This document shows positions 10,101 to 25,100 of a stretch of DNA of 64,000 nucleotides, in pieces (positions within the stretch are counted from its first letter, which is position 1; every line of letters begins with the position of its first letter). The notes under the pieces were generated by a model. It was given only the letters and a program-made list of their open reading frames with translations, was not told the DNA's origin and made no database searches. The DNA comes from Carposina sasakii. Taxonomy: Eukaryota; Arthropoda; Insecta; Lepidoptera; Carposinidae. The translations under genes were made by a program, and so were the position numbers. Location: the NCBI GenBank assembly GCA_014607495.2, contig CP053154.1:11904001-11968000 (forward strand), read 5' to 3'.

Positions 10101-13100
10101 GCATAAACTTACTTTATTTGATGTATAGAGTACGTACCCTTCGTTAAGGGTGGCAACGAAAAAACATCCTGTATACGAATATTATAAAGCTGAAGAGTTT
10201 GTTTGTTTTTTTTGAACGCGCTAATCTTAGGAACTACTGGTCCATTTTGAAAATTAATTCAGTGTTCAAGGAAGGCTATCCCATTATTCAAGGAAGGCTA
10301 TAAAGCTATATAGCAACCCGTCCCGGCTTCACACGATTGCAATGCCCCTCACGCGGACGAAGTCATGGGCGGCCGTTAGTGTTTACTATCACTGCTTAAT
10401 TTTTAGCATTTGTGAATTCACCGCACAGATAATCGAGTCCAGTGAACACGTGGAAGACGGCGAGGCGGTGGCGTGCGTGAATGTAGCCAAACTGAACTTT
10501 GTTTATTGCATTTTTTTCGTATCGACAGGGTACGCTTTTATCACAAAGCGCCTTCTATGCTTTGTGGCTAATGTTTACTATGATTGTGTGACGTGACCGC
10601 ACAGATAATCGAGTACCGCGAACACGTGGAAGATGGCGAGGCGGTGGGTGTGTGAACGTAACATCACATTCATCGCATTTTTTCGTAGAATAATGACTAC
10701 GACTGAGTGCGCTTTTGTCACAAAGCGCCTTCTATGCTTTAGTTATTGTTATGTAGCTAATAAGGGTTCCATAACCAAAGGGTAAAAGCGGGACCCTATT
10801 ACCAAGACTTCGATATCTGTCTGTCCGTCCGTCCTGTCACCAGGCTGTATCTCAAAGAGTTGAAATTTTCACAAATTAATGTATTTCTGTTGCCACTGTA
10901 ACAACAAATACGAAAAACAAAATAAAATCAGTGACGTCGCTGTTGCATAGATAATCGAGTCCCGTGAGCACGTGGAAGACGGCGAGGCGGTGACGTGCGT
11001 GAACGTGGCCAAGCTGAACCTGGTGGACCTGGCGGGGTCGGAGCGCGCGGGGCAGGCGGGCGCCACCGGGCAGCGCTTCCGTGAGGGCACTCACATCAAC
11101 AAGTCACTGTCCACGCTGGCGCTGGTTATCAAACAGCTGTCCGAGCCGCCGGTCAGGTCAGTGACCTTTTTGAATGTAGTATATCGTATCTAATGAAATA
11201 TATAAAATTCTCGTGACGCGGTGTTTGTTACCAAACTCGAAACGGCTTGATCGATTTTTATTAAATTTTGTAACATATTCGGTATGTCGAAGAATAGGTC
11301 GTAAACTACATATTTTTTAATTATACCCCTTCTACGCAATAGGCAACTTCCCGCGAGCGGAGCCGCGGGCAACAACTGTTACATATTAGTATTGTAATTT
11401 ATTATTTGGAACGTGTCATCTAAATTAGGTTTTTGTAAAATTAAAGCCTACCAGAGACTGTATAAGGTATATGTATAGTATGGTGGTTAGCCAACTCCTT
11501 ATGTTTACATGTGTTTTGCAGGCACGTAAGCTATCGTGATACAAAGCTGACGCGAATCCTGCAGGACTCTCTGGGCGGCAACGCGAAGACGAGTATAATC
11601 TGTGCCATCACGCCAGCCAGCGTTGATGAAACTATATCCACTTTGCAGTGAGTATTCTTAGATTAAATGTCTGTCAGTATGATGTATGAAACTTGGGCAT
11701 TGACTGAGCTATGCACTATTTTACTGTGGTACAAATTGAAAAGATGCGCGGAAAAACAAAGCTTTTATGGAAAATTGTGACAACTTACGCAATATTGCTC
11801 TCTTGAATTTTTCTTTTCCTTGAATATTTCGCGCATCCTTTCTCATGTTACCCATTTAGTAAGTTTGGAAGTAATCTCAGTTGAAGATAAGCTTGTCTTC
11901 GTATATGACCTTTGTCAAGGGCGGATTCTGATTTAAGGGGATCCAGCCCCCTGATTACGTAACTTGCAGTAGCAGAGCCGAAGCAATGCGATAGCGAAAA
12001 TTGAGAATGTGTGTGTGCTTGGGCGAGGTGCGGGGCGCGGGAGGACGCCGAGCGGTCGTCCCGCACACTAACACACTCAATTGTCACTATCGCATTGCTT
12101 CGGCTCTGTTATTGTAAATTAGGTAATCAGGGGGCGGGTTTATATATGGCGGTTTTTAAATAACAACAAATGTTTATAGGTTCGCGAGCCGAGCTAAAGT
12201 GATAAAGAACAAGCCGCAAGTGAACGCCGTGGCCACGAGCGACGCCATGATACAAACGCTGACCAAAAAGCTCTACATACTGCAGTCGCAGTTAGAGAGC
12301 AAGAAGAATATTGAAGTAAGTATTTACATGTTGCTTGGGGTACTAAGTAACGCCCACACAAGTACGCATAGCAAAGAGCGCAAAGCATAATATACGCGTA
12401 AATCATGTTATGTTTTATTTTAATGCAGGCAGAGTTATATAATCTGTATGAAATTTTAGCAAACCAACAATGATCTAAAAAAGCAGATAGCAAACTTGAG
12501 AGGGTTCATATTGAATGGCTTCCAACAAAGAAGAAGCAACACCCAAACGGTTAGTCGCAAGAAGAACCAGCAGCAACTACGCAGAGCTACCATATCTACA
12601 TACAACTTGAATGATATAGAAGAGGACCATACACCATCTGTACCTAAGTTTTGTACACCCATCTTGAAGTACAAGTCAGTATACTAATCCTTACTAAGAT
12701 AAACAATTAAGAAATTAACTCTGTCTGTATCTCTCTTTTACACCAAAACTACTGAATCAATTTAAATGAAATATGTCTGATATGAGAATAAAGAGAGTGA
12801 AAAAGTGCCCCCTATTTTCCTGGAAAACTATTTATTTGTTATAAAATTATTAATAAAGAAATGGAAAAAATTCTTCACCCGAGTGGGAATCGAATCCACG
12901 ACCTCTGCATACCGTGCTAGTGCTCTAACCACTGAGCTACCGGGTCAATTATATTTATTTGGTTTAATATAAAATATTTCGATATTTAGTTTTTTTTTCT
13001 AAAGTACACGCGGGCGAAGCCTCGGCCGTTTGCTAGTATTCTTAATGTGAAAGTTTGTAAGAAAGCTGAAAGTTATACTCTGCCCACACCACACGGCACA

Positions 13101-16100
13101 ATACATACAAAGTTTTTTTATTAGTCTAGAAAATTCACACCGATAATTATATCCTCATGCAAGCTTTATTTTTAGCCCATTGGCACTGCCGAACAGCTCA
13201 GAGTTTCAGCCAATACAGTCCAAGTCGAAGTTACCGGTCGTAGAGGAAGAGACTTCTAGGCAAGTGACGCCGCCGCCCCCCGAAAGACGAGTCAATTTCA
13301 ACGATGACGTCATTGAGCTTGGTGAGTGTGTAGTTGAGGAAATATTCAACGTTTTCAGTAACACCGACTAATTTGGCCAAGGTTTTTTTCATGTACGGAT
13401 TTGTACCACCCACCCGAAGTAACTGCAATTGAAAAAAAAAGAGTTGCCATGTGTAAAAGGTAAAAGTATAAATCTCTGCAACATGTGCCTATATTTTTTT
13501 TATACTCTTTATTAACACTATCGTCATATTGTGTCTACACAACCGATATACATCTTGTTAGATTTAACAATTATAGTATGTGAACCACTGTAGCCAATTG
13601 AGATCAACCTTTCAGATAGTGATGACGATGTTAGCTCTGATACGCAGCCATGTTCGCCATACCATAAATGTTATCGTGAGTATGAAGATATTTCTATTTA
13701 ATTTAACATTTGTATTTTAGAACTAGTGGACGCCCGCGACTCCGTCCGGGTAGACTACAGAAAAAACAAAATGTCGAAATTATCCGGGATAAAAACATTT
13801 TCCCGGGATAAAAAGTAGCCTATATGTTAAGTGGGACCTGTCACAATATATTCCTGAAAATTGTATCGAAATCGGTTCAGCCGTTTCTGAGATTAGCGTG
13901 CACAAACAAACAGACAACCCGACAAACAGACAAAAATTCCAAAAATCATCGTTTTGGGTTCTATTGCGTTGATAAAGGTCTCCTATAATATTTTTTCTCA
14001 TATATCTTCCATGTACAGACAGCGATCCGTTACATTTTTATTATATTATGTTTAGATGGTTTATCCTGAATGACTGACGGGTGTGTACTTTGTATGACGT
14101 AGGCATCCGATAAAAGTGGACGAAGCAACAGTAATTTAAGCAATCTGGTGGATTGAATGAGATTTTAATTAAGTATTAATTTATGAATGTTTGCAGAGCA
14201 ATCAAAGACACCACCTTGTGTGCTCAGAAAACATGCGAAAAATGCAGAAAAGAGCTTAAAGGACTTAGTAGAACTGACTGAAATGGAGAAAATGTACACC
14301 CCTGAAGTGGTATGTAACAATGTTAATATTAATAAAACTCATGTTCTTTATTTTACATAAATAGTTAACATATTTTTTCCTTTATCTAGGTTGACCTAAT
14401 GACGAGGCTAGAGACATATAAAACTAATATAGATAAATTAGAGGAACAACTTGCTGTCATAAATAGCAAAAGTTCATCTAAGGACTCTGAAATAAGTATT
14501 CTTAAAGACAAAGTCTCTAAATCAGAAGAGAACATCAGAAGTCTGACAGATGCTAAGGTACTTCTTGTGTTGTTTAGTTTTTTTTTATTATAATATATTA
14601 ATATATATTTTATAAAATTATTAATTGCTTATTGTTAATTCTAGTTAGACCTGGAGACTCGTTGCCAAAACTTTATCACAAAAATAACAGACTGGGAAGT
14701 AACATATGAAACCCTAAAAAATAAGACTAAAACCAGAGAGGATGAGTTATTACATCTGTTAGAAGAGAAGGAAAGGCCAAAGAAAAGTATAGATATTGGT
14801 AAGTGTTTTATACAAATAATATGTGTTAAATTGAAAATAACCAGAGAAATAACATTGCATTAAGCAATACTTAATTAATAATAATTAATAATCTTTATTA
14901 ATAATTTTGTAATACTTAATATTTTGTAGGTGCAGCGAAACCATTTCAAAATGAATTAACTAACTTTATGGACCTGTCCAAAGATATATCTTTGATTAAC
15001 AGTGACAATGAAAGTAGCATTATAAACCCAAGTGACGACGAAGCTTACAGTTCACTAAAAGATCTAATCGCTGATTTACATAAGCAATTAAATAATAAAA
15101 ATGAAACCATAGCACAATTGGAATCTAGTTTGTTGGCAAGTAACAACACTATTTTAAAATTAGAAAAAATTGTGCAAGAAAATGATGAAAATTTAGCAGT
15201 TCTTAATGATAAACTTTCAAATCATAATGAAGAATGTTCAGTGTATAAATCAACTATAAATACACTAAATTCTACAATACAAAATCAAAAGGCACTTTTA
15301 GAAACAGCAAACAGTGATATGGACTCGTATAATGGTGTGATACAAGAACTGCACATAAAACTATCTAGAAAAGACAATATGCTAAATGTTAGCAAAAGTG
15401 ATAGCGTGTTAGAATTAATGGTAGCTAGCGAAGACAAATTACTTTCTAATAATGAAAATATGCGAAATATTATACAGTCATTCAAAGTGGCCCTTGAATC
15501 TAGGACCACAGAAATCAATATTTTGAAGTCCCAATTAGAAAAAACTAACATGACCGCCTCAGTTGTTTCAAATGACGATCTAAATGAACAGTTGAAAACT
15601 AAAGAAGTTGAGATGGCAAAACTAAATTCGCATATAGATTCCATGAAAGAACGTATAAATAAATTAACAGATGAAAACAAAGTTTTAAAAGAACATGCTA
15701 TTCGGCACGAAGAAAAATATAATGAACTATTTGCGATAAGTAATCGGTTACAAGGAAAAACCAATAAGAATGAGTTACTTCTTGACAAACTGCAACAATG
15801 TAATATAGAATTGCAAGAAAAAATTCAAGAGGATGATGCTAAATTAGTAGACTACTCCATTGAGAACAACAAATTATTAGGGAATATCGAAGAACTAAAG
15901 ATGTGCATTAGTAAATTAGAAGCAGATATTAACTTGAAAAAAGATGTCATTAATTCGTTAGAGGAACAAAACAAGGAATCTCAAAATAATATTCATAAAG
16001 CCAAATTAACTGTACATAAAGTGCAAGATATCTTCAGAATAATAACTGGCAACATAAAAGAAGTCCCGAGTGTTATGGATAATTTTGTAGAAATATTTAA

Positions 16101-19100
16101 CTTACTTACCAATAGTTTAGATGTTTTGGAACATACTGTCAGTGAACTTGTCAAAAAAAATGAACAAAAAGAAATTAAGAATCTTGAACTATGCAAAAAA
16201 ATTGCATCTCTGAAAGAAAGATATGATTCAGAAATTGTAGAATTTGAGTTAAAAATCGAAAAATTTGGACACGAAGAAAGAAAACTGCACGACATAAATG
16301 AAAAATTAGCAACACGAATTGGGATACTTACAGAAGAAGTTAATGCAACTCGTTCTGAACTTGAAGCTACTAAGAAAACCCATGATAAAAATACAGATCT
16401 TGCTTTAGAAATGAAACGACTCCAATGTGAACTGAAAGAAAAGGATGAACGTATAAATAAATTTCAGAGTAAGATAAATGATTTCGAGGAAGATATACAA
16501 ACACTTCAAACCAATATCTTGTCAAAAGAAAGTGAGTTACTTAGCCTTAAGGATAATAATTTCACTTTGGAAACTACCATAGAAAATCTACAATTAAAAG
16601 AGACCCTTTTAAAAGATACTTTCATGTCCAATAAAGCTTCCTCTGACCAAGTTTTGCATGATAAGGAGTTAGAAATAGCTCGACTTAAAAATGACCTAAA
16701 TAATATGCATGAAAAATATGATACAGAAATTGAAAATCTGGCAAGAGTTATCCAAGGCTTAAAGGCAGATATTGAAAATAAAAAATTATGGGATGGAATC
16801 AATTCTCAAAAAATGTACGAAAATTGCAGACTACTTAGATGTTGCTGTATTAGAAAAATGTGACAACATTGCCACATATGATAAAATAGACTGTATCTTT
16901 GATAAATTGTTGAGTGAACTTGCCTCTGTAAAAATGGTACATTTAAAAAACAGACGACGACGCAGTGGTGGAGATCAAGGAAGTATAGACATAGTTACAG
17001 AAAAATCTGACATTAAAAAAGTTGAGGAAGACCTAGAGTGTCGAGAAGAATTGATAACTTTACTACAGGAACAATTAAAAATGAAATCTATGGAACTAGA
17101 AGGTTTAAAATACAAGGTAAAAAAGTTGAATGATCAATTCAAGAACTACGAATTTGTAATGAAACAACAAAAAGAGGAAATGCATATTGACAATAATATT
17201 ATAAAAAAGAAATTTTTGGACATGCATTCTTCCCAAGAACACAATGGAGTTAACACTAGATTCAAATCACCACAAAGCCTCGTAAAAATGTCAACTAAAA
17301 AGATAATGGAACTTATGCAATATAGTGAAACTGCTTTGTCACTTAACTCGGAAAATAATTTAAGAATATCTAACGTGCCAATGACATTAGATTGTTGTAA
17401 ATGTTCTCAACTGTCATTAGATTTAAAAGCAACAAGTGAAGAAAACTTAAATCTACTCTCAATGATTGAGGAAATTGAAATAAGGAATAAAGAACTTTTA
17501 GAAGAGCAAGCCGAAGTGCGAAATGAATTAGAATTACTATTGGGTCCAGCTCAAGAATTGCAAAAGAAGATTTTAAACCATAGAACTAATATGTCTACAT
17601 TGACAGCTACCTCTTATGCCGAGAATAGATTGCTTAAATCCCAGGTGACAGTTCTGCATCACTATTTTAATCGTTTCCATAATTTTTGTCAAAGAGATAT
17701 TCCTTCAGTTAAGAAACAATTACAAGATTTGTTGGTACTTTTAAGAGCTGACAGCTCTAGTCCTAACAATAGTTTCAAAAGATTTTCATTGCCATGTGTA
17801 CTAGACAACAATTCTTCACTACTCAATTCTAAAAACGAATCTATTATTGATAGTGATTTACTGATGTTAGATACAAACATTACCCTAACTACATGTGCTG
17901 ATAATACCCTACTTGGACAGGACCAGACTTGTTTTGATGTAACTCAGACATATTTTAGTGTTGATGCAGCATGTCAAACAAACGATGAAAGTCCATGCTA
18001 CAATTCCGATATAGAAAATATCCATAATACAATGCCGTATACGTATACAATTAGTGACATGATTGAAAAACTTCAAAATGAGAATAAAATATTAAAGGAT
18101 GATATTAATAGAAACTTGCAAAAATATAGTTCCCGTAAAAAAGACATCCAAACTTCTCCTATTAAAAATGCCGATTTCAATAAAGAAATGTGTGAGAATT
18201 GCGAGAATAGTGGTGCTACGTTAAAACAGCTGCAACAAGAAAATGAAATACTTGAACAGGAGTTGTCAGATCTTAAAATAAAAAAAGAGGATATCGACAA
18301 CAAATATCAAAACCTTACACTTGAATTAATATCAACTGATCAAATGGTCAAAAAGTGGCAAGAATTAGAAAAGGAATTTAATAAAAAAGTAAACGAAATC
18401 TCTAGCCTGAATTGTGCATTGGCAAACAAAAATAAAGAAATTAAAGATATACAGGATGAAAACGATACTTTGTCTACACAGCTTATGGAAAGCATATCTG
18501 AAATTGATGATCTCAGAAAAGAGTTAGACAAAATGAATAAAATAAATGCAAATCTTCCCGAAAAATTATGTGAACTTGAAGTACAGGTAAATGATAAAAA
18601 CGTTTCTGATAGCTGCCAAAGTTCATTTAAAGAACAACGTAAACCCGTGTTAGACACACATTTAAAATTGAATAGGAGCTTAAGTGATTCGGAATGTTCA
18701 TCAAGTTACGATAAATTTTGCACACTGCAGAGTGAATTAAATGCTTGTAAAGGAGACTGTAAGGAACTGTCGGAAGAATGTGCTACAATCAATTATCAGC
18801 TGCAACATAACAATCTTTCTATTTGTCCAATGGATATGGAGGACAGTGTGGAGGAGAATAATATATTTAGTTTCACAAAAGACTTAACACTATCACTGAG
18901 TCAGCTAACAAAACTGCTTCTACTTTGGTACCAGAAAATACGCATTTAGACTTATACCAACAAGACAAAGTTGAATGTTACAATTTCTTAATAGAGAAAA
19001 CGGGTACCGAGAAAGAGAACTTAAACTATGATCTTAAAATAATCGAGGTAATAAAAATGTTCTACAATAACATTTTATTAAAACATAATAATGATATTCA

Positions 19101-22100
19101 AAACTATATAAATCAATTAAAGGAACAAAAAGAGTCAAATGAGCTTCTGGAAAAAGATATTTACAATTTGTCTCAGAAAAATTCAGAAGTAACAACACTT
19201 TTAAATATGAAAGAAGATAAAACTAATAGTTTGATTGCTGAAATAAATGACAATATCATTAAAATAAAGGAAACTGTCAGTACAATGTCGGAAGACGATA
19301 AAAACAGCCAAATAGTAACCATGTTCAAAGGTCATATTTTAGAATTACTGGATAAGGAATATAACATTTCCACAAGTAATTTGTTTGAAAATTTAATATC
19401 TAATCTTATTAATTCCAACCAAATGGAATTTAACAGAATTATGAAACAATATACACAGTTACAACAGCAGATGGCAGATGTTTCTTCTGAATTTGATTTG
19501 GTGAACAAAAATTTGCAACAGGTAAAAAAACAATTGTCCGACAGAGATAACGAATATGCCCTCCTTAACGCACAAAAAGAACGAGTACACGAAATCAGCA
19601 ACTGTGTAACTCTCGATATAATAAGAAAGGAACGTGAATTAAGTGAGACGATTTCTAAAGGATGTGAAAAGCTTTTAGAGTGTAATATAATGCATCCTGA
19701 TGATGTAAAAATAACACTGCCATTGACCGAACACGTAGAAGTACTATTCGAGCGTATTGTAAACCAATGGCAAAATAAAAATACTGTAGATAATGAGAAA
19801 GGAGAACTTACTCTAGAAGTAAAAAAGTCGAAAACAGTTTTAAGTGAAAAAGAAGAAGAAATCAAATCTTTGCAGAGAAAGAATTTAGATATTGTCAAAG
19901 AAATTGAAAATCTTACTCACACCTTAACGAAATCAGAAAGTAATTTAGTGTCACAACAAATGTTGAACGAAGAACTACGCCAAGTATATGAAAGTAAAAG
20001 TGAAGAAAATGAAGCTAATTTAAAATTAATAGATCAGTTATCTGATAAAATTAAAGCCTTAAAAGATGTAGTTAACGCAAAAGAAGCCTGTATTGATAAG
20101 CTGGAAACAGAAATAAAGAATGATAAGCAAAAGAATTTAACAGAATTTACGGATTTTGTGAATAAAATTGAAAATTTAGTGAAAGAAAAGCGTGAACTTA
20201 ATGACATAAATGAGATGCTTCTTAAAGAAAAAGAAGCTGGTGCGTTAGAATTAGATCATGCGAATAAAGCGATATTAGAACTTAAAGCTGAATTGGAGAA
20301 GATGACTTCACATATAGCAGTGCTCCGAGAATCAGTACAAGAAAATAATGCAATTGCAGAACAGTTAAGAAGTGAAGCAAAATCTTTGCATGAACAAAAT
20401 CTGATGCTTAAAGAAAATTATGACAGAATAGTTCAAGATTGCTCTAGATTGGAAACGAACATAAAGACGCACGAAAAAACTGCTGAAATCCAGAGTAAAA
20501 TAATAATCAGGTATGATATAAATAGCTTATAATAATATAAGAAGTGTGAAAACTGGACCTTGAATAGTGTGCGTATTTCTAGATTTATCTCATAAATCAT
20601 ATACAGGGTGTAACAAAAAGGGTATGTTAAGCGAAAAGCTATGTAAATAGCCCACTATAGAGAACCTATCTACAAAATTTGAGACTCGAAATCACATTTT
20701 TATTTTTCAAGATTGTATGAGAATTTCTGAGATATTTAAAAATTCTCCATACTATCGGGAAAAATAAACATGTGATTTCGGGTCTCAAATTTTGTGGATA
20801 GGTTCTCTATAGTGGACTATTTACATAGCTTTTCGCTTAACATACCCTTTTTGTTACACTCTGTATAATAAAAACATAAATTTTCACCGATGATGTATTT
20901 CTATTGCCGCCGTCATAACAAGAAATACTAAAAACTATAAGATAAAATGTATAAGTGGATCTCATATAAAAACGAAGTTTTCGATTCCTTTAATTAAATT
21001 CTCTGTACTTAATCAATTATGTTTTATCATTCATCAGGCTTAAGAAACAAAAAGAAGAAGACGAAAAGATTGTTATTGAAAAAGAAAAGCATATCGAAGA
21101 TTTAATGCAGAAGTGTGAACAAATGCAGAAGGAATGTGAAACCATCAGACTTTCAGTTAATGCCTCAAAGGAATTTATTGATGTGCTAAAGAACGCAAAA
21201 GTCACATTAGAGGTAAACAAGCGTTTTTTTTTATCTCTGTATTTAACTTAGGGCCCGATTTTTCCAATTATCTTATAGCCTATGTGAGGGATAAACATAA
21301 GATAAGAGAATAGAGCCGCGTGGTGCTGCAGAGTAGAGTTTGTACCACCCCTGCCTGCCCGTGGGTATCGCACGAGGCGATAAAGGGTTTCCGGGAGGTG
21401 GGCAGCAGCGCCTCCCGTACTGACAATTAAGTTTTAAGCTTTTAACTCTGCTATGATCCTAATATTATTTATTGATAGTCGCGTGTAAAAGAGCTGGAGA
21501 CCGAGGTGGAGTCGGGTCGGCATCGCAGCGGCCTTACTTACGACGCGTCGAGACGTCGCCGGCAAAGCCTGCATGACTCCAAGCGAATGTTTAGCGAAGG
21601 TAACCATGGTGAGTATATTCCTTACTAAGTAAAAATATTATACATAAATGCGAAAGTAACTCTGCCTGTATTTCTCGCTTTCGCACCAAAACTACTGAAC
21701 CGGTTTAAATAAAATTTGGTACTCAGGTAGTCTAGAGCCTGAGAAAGGACATAGGTTGCTTTTTTTTCGAGAAGGCGCGGGCGTCCACTAGTTATGTGTA
21801 ATTCTAGTTATGTATAAAAATAATATGAAATCCTATCCTACTAATATTATACAGGGTGTCCAAGAACCTGGCGTCCAACTGGATTCCACGATGCCCCAAG
21901 TTCTAACAGTACTCAGAAAAATATTTTAAAAAATCCACCCCATGTACTTACAGAATTATACTGATTTCAAAAAAAAAGGGGAAATGAGCATCCTGTGACA
22001 TACTTTTGAATGCTGTGACTGCTAATGCTGATAATTTCGATATTTATTGGAGGTTTTGTAATCTAGGGTATTGCTGTGTCTAAATAGAATGTAAAAATAA

Positions 22101-25100
22101 AGTACTTATTGTACCATTTTAAAATAAAATATTATTTTAACTAAAGGTGATATGGAAAACTATTGAATTTCGCAACTTTGACCGACTGTAGTGTAAAAAA
22201 AATGTACCAAAATAGTATGGCAAGTGACGTCAAATTTTGACGCGTTTATTCCTCTTTTTAAAAAGGTATAATACTTACACATTAATTTGAAAAAAAAATT
22301 TGATAATATTTTTACTCAACAACCCAATTTTTACGAAGTGCCTACCTACTAACGGTAACTGTCGGACCCTTTCTTATCTTAGAAACTGTTATGTTACTAC
22401 TATTATTTACTTCGGTTCCAAGAGTGAGCAAGAAGGAAATACACACAGGTAGATGGGTTCCCAGTAGAATAAAAGCAAAGAATGTTAGTTTAAAGATATT
22501 TTATTACAATAAATGTTCAAAATGTTGACCACCCGCGGCAATACAAGCTCTCACTCTCCTTAAAAAGGACCGCTTTATGTTTCGCGAGTAACTTTTTTGA
22601 CGTATCACCTGCACTGCTTGTGTTATCTTCTCACGAAGGTCAGCGATGTCATTAATGGGGGCTTCGCATAAACGAGCTCCTTCATAGTTCCCCAGAAAAA
22701 AAAATCCAGCGGATTTAAGTCAGGTGAGCGGGCTGGCCACGGGATTGTTCCTGATCGCCCAATCCACCTGTTCGGGTATTGCTCGTCCAAAAACTCTCTA
22801 ACGGATACGCGAAAATGTGCTGGACAGCCGTCGTGTTGGAACCACATATCTGGTGGGGTCTCTTCTAGTAAGTTTGGCAAATCATTTTGAAGAAAATTTA
22901 AATATGATTCGCCAGTCAAATTCTCGGGCATCTCAAATGGACCAATAATATTCCCACAGAGAATACCGGTCCACATGTTCACTTTGAACCGGTACTGGGA
23001 TCTATCTTCTCGCATCAAGTGCGGATTTTCCACATGCCACTCGTGCAAGTTGTGTAGGTTCATGTAGCCATCCTTCTTAAATGTTGATTCATCTGACCAC
23101 AAAATTTTGTCGATAAAGTTTTCGTCTTCTCGATGTTTTTGCAGGATTGTTTCACAAAACGCGACTCGGCTCGGATAGTCTCGAGGTAAAAGACTTTGCA
23201 CTCGCTGTACGTGGTACGGATGATATTCTTCTTTTTGGAGAATACTGTGTGCTGTGCTCTTCGGTATCCCCGTATCAGCTTCTATTCCTCGCACAGAGAT
23301 GCTTGGATTTGCCGACACCGCCTCTAAAACTTCATCGCGTATGAAGTCATTTACGGGTCGTCCTTCACCAGCTTCTTGATTGGGGAACCGCCCGTCACAT
23401 AGTGATCTGTGCACATTAATGAAAACTCGATGGTCGGGATATCGCGTAGCCCTCGGATACCTTTCTCTGTAAAGTCTCGCTGCAGCTCGTCCATTACCTC
23501 TACATTCTCCATAAATGTAGTGCATATTTGCGTATTCTTGCGGAGTGTAGGTCGCCATGGTAGCACACACAAAACACAAACTGTCCAAACACAGGCAAAG
23601 TCGTCGTAAAGAGTTCGTTTCAAAGTCCAGAGCACAAAGAGTAATCGAGTCCAATAAACAAAGCTTTAAATCGTAGTACGTGATCAATGGTAACAATAAG
23701 AGAGAGGTGCGTAGTAACGGCAGGAGGCAGTGACGCGTACTGACCGTACTGTTATCCTAAATAGCACGATCCCAGATAGCGTCACTATCTATCTCACTCG
23801 CACCTCTAACCTTTTTCTCCCTCACTCTTACCTGAATAATGGGGTACCATAAAGAAGAACCAGCAAATCGCAAGATAGTTTCTGTCTTGCTCCCTCCTGT
23901 TGTAATAACGAATCACTATGGTGAGATGCATGCACATACCGTCCCTTACGGTCTAACCTGTTTTTGAGAGGCCTGTGTTGTTATTTTTATGAGCATACAA
24001 TAGTAATTCTTTAGAGGTTAGATTCAATTCGTCGTAAATTTTTCTTTCTAAGAATTCTGTAAGACATCGTAAAAATTGGGTTGTTGAGTAAAAATATTAT
24101 CAAAAATTTTTTTTTTCAAATTAATGTGTAAGTATTATACCTTTTTAAAAAGAGGAATAAACGCGTCAAAATTTGACGTCACTTGCCATACTATTTTGGT
24201 ACATTTTTTTTTACACTACAGTCGGTCAAAGTTGCGAAATTCAATAGTTTTCCATATCACCTTTAGTTAAAATAATATTTTATTTTAAAATGGTACAATA
24301 AGTACTTTATTTTTACATTCTATTTAGACACAGCAATACCCTAGATTACAAAACCTCCAATAAATATCGAAATTATCAGCATTAGCAGTCACAGCATTCA
24401 AAAGTATGTCACAGGGTGCTCATTTCCCCCTTTTTTTTGAAATCAGTATAATTCTGTAAGTACATGGGGTGGATTTTTTAAAATATTTTTCTGAGTACTG
24501 TTAGAACTTGGGGCATCGTGGGAATCCAGTTGGACGCCAGGTTCTTGGACACCCTGTATATACGAAAGTTTGTGAGGATGAATGTATGTGTATGTTTGTA
24601 TATCACGCAAAAAAATTATCAACGGATTTTAATGAAACTTGCCAGGTATATCGCTTATACCTACATTAGAAAAATGCATGAAATTCCCTTGGCGACCGCT
24701 AGTACTACTACTCGTGTTACATGTGCTTGTTACAGGTGAGTCGGTTGTGGCCGACATGTTTGAGTCGCGTGCGCATCCGGACGATCTGTTTATGGATGTA
24801 GATGAAGACAACTCCAACAGGGGCTCCCCTGCAAGGCTTAGCAAAGGGTAAGTATATCGGCACTTTACTTATAAGGAACTGTCTGAGTGCATTATTCATT
24901 TTTGTTAATAAATACCTGTCTCCTTTTATTACAGACGCGACAGTTTCGGAGACCATCAGGTATGTTTCTGTTTATTTAATTAATTAATTAATTTTATTTT
25001 TATTTAATTATTTTTATTCATGACGACTCATAATTGCAATAATAGGCAACTACAGTCGCGATGAGAAACCAGATCCGCACCCTCTTTTCTAACATGACTT

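Larger units (their letters stand above)
7135..12315 (+). other. CENPE: Kinesin motor domain region (exons 1-7)
   Basis: Residues 1 to about 364. The N-terminal strand KVVVKVRPL is followed by the ATP-binding P-loop GQTSSGKT at 87-94, switch I NEDSSRSH at 196-203, switch II DLAGSE at 234-239, and the microtubule-binding segment with [15 protein letters not shown]. The domain closes with [13 protein letters not shown] and [12 protein letters not shown], followed by a neck and the first coiled coil ([12 protein letters not shown]). All nucleotide-binding motifs are intact, so the motor should be active. Confidence 0.93.

Noticed and set aside
12878..12945. Functional tRNA gene on the minus strand
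   Set aside because: A and B boxes are good, but the anticodon stem and the last acceptor pairs are poor, and its flanks recur around a core-less copy near 48045. It is more likely a tRNA-derived repeat.
18871..18949. A short intron explaining the second frame change in exon 14
   Set aside because: The only GT...AG pair in reach would be about 34 bp long, too short for an insect intron; a one-base indel in an A-run is simpler.
15285..19898. Several minus-strand frames of 60-190 codons
   Set aside because: All are antisense shadows of the kinesin giant exon, which has matching splice phases and coiled-coil sense.
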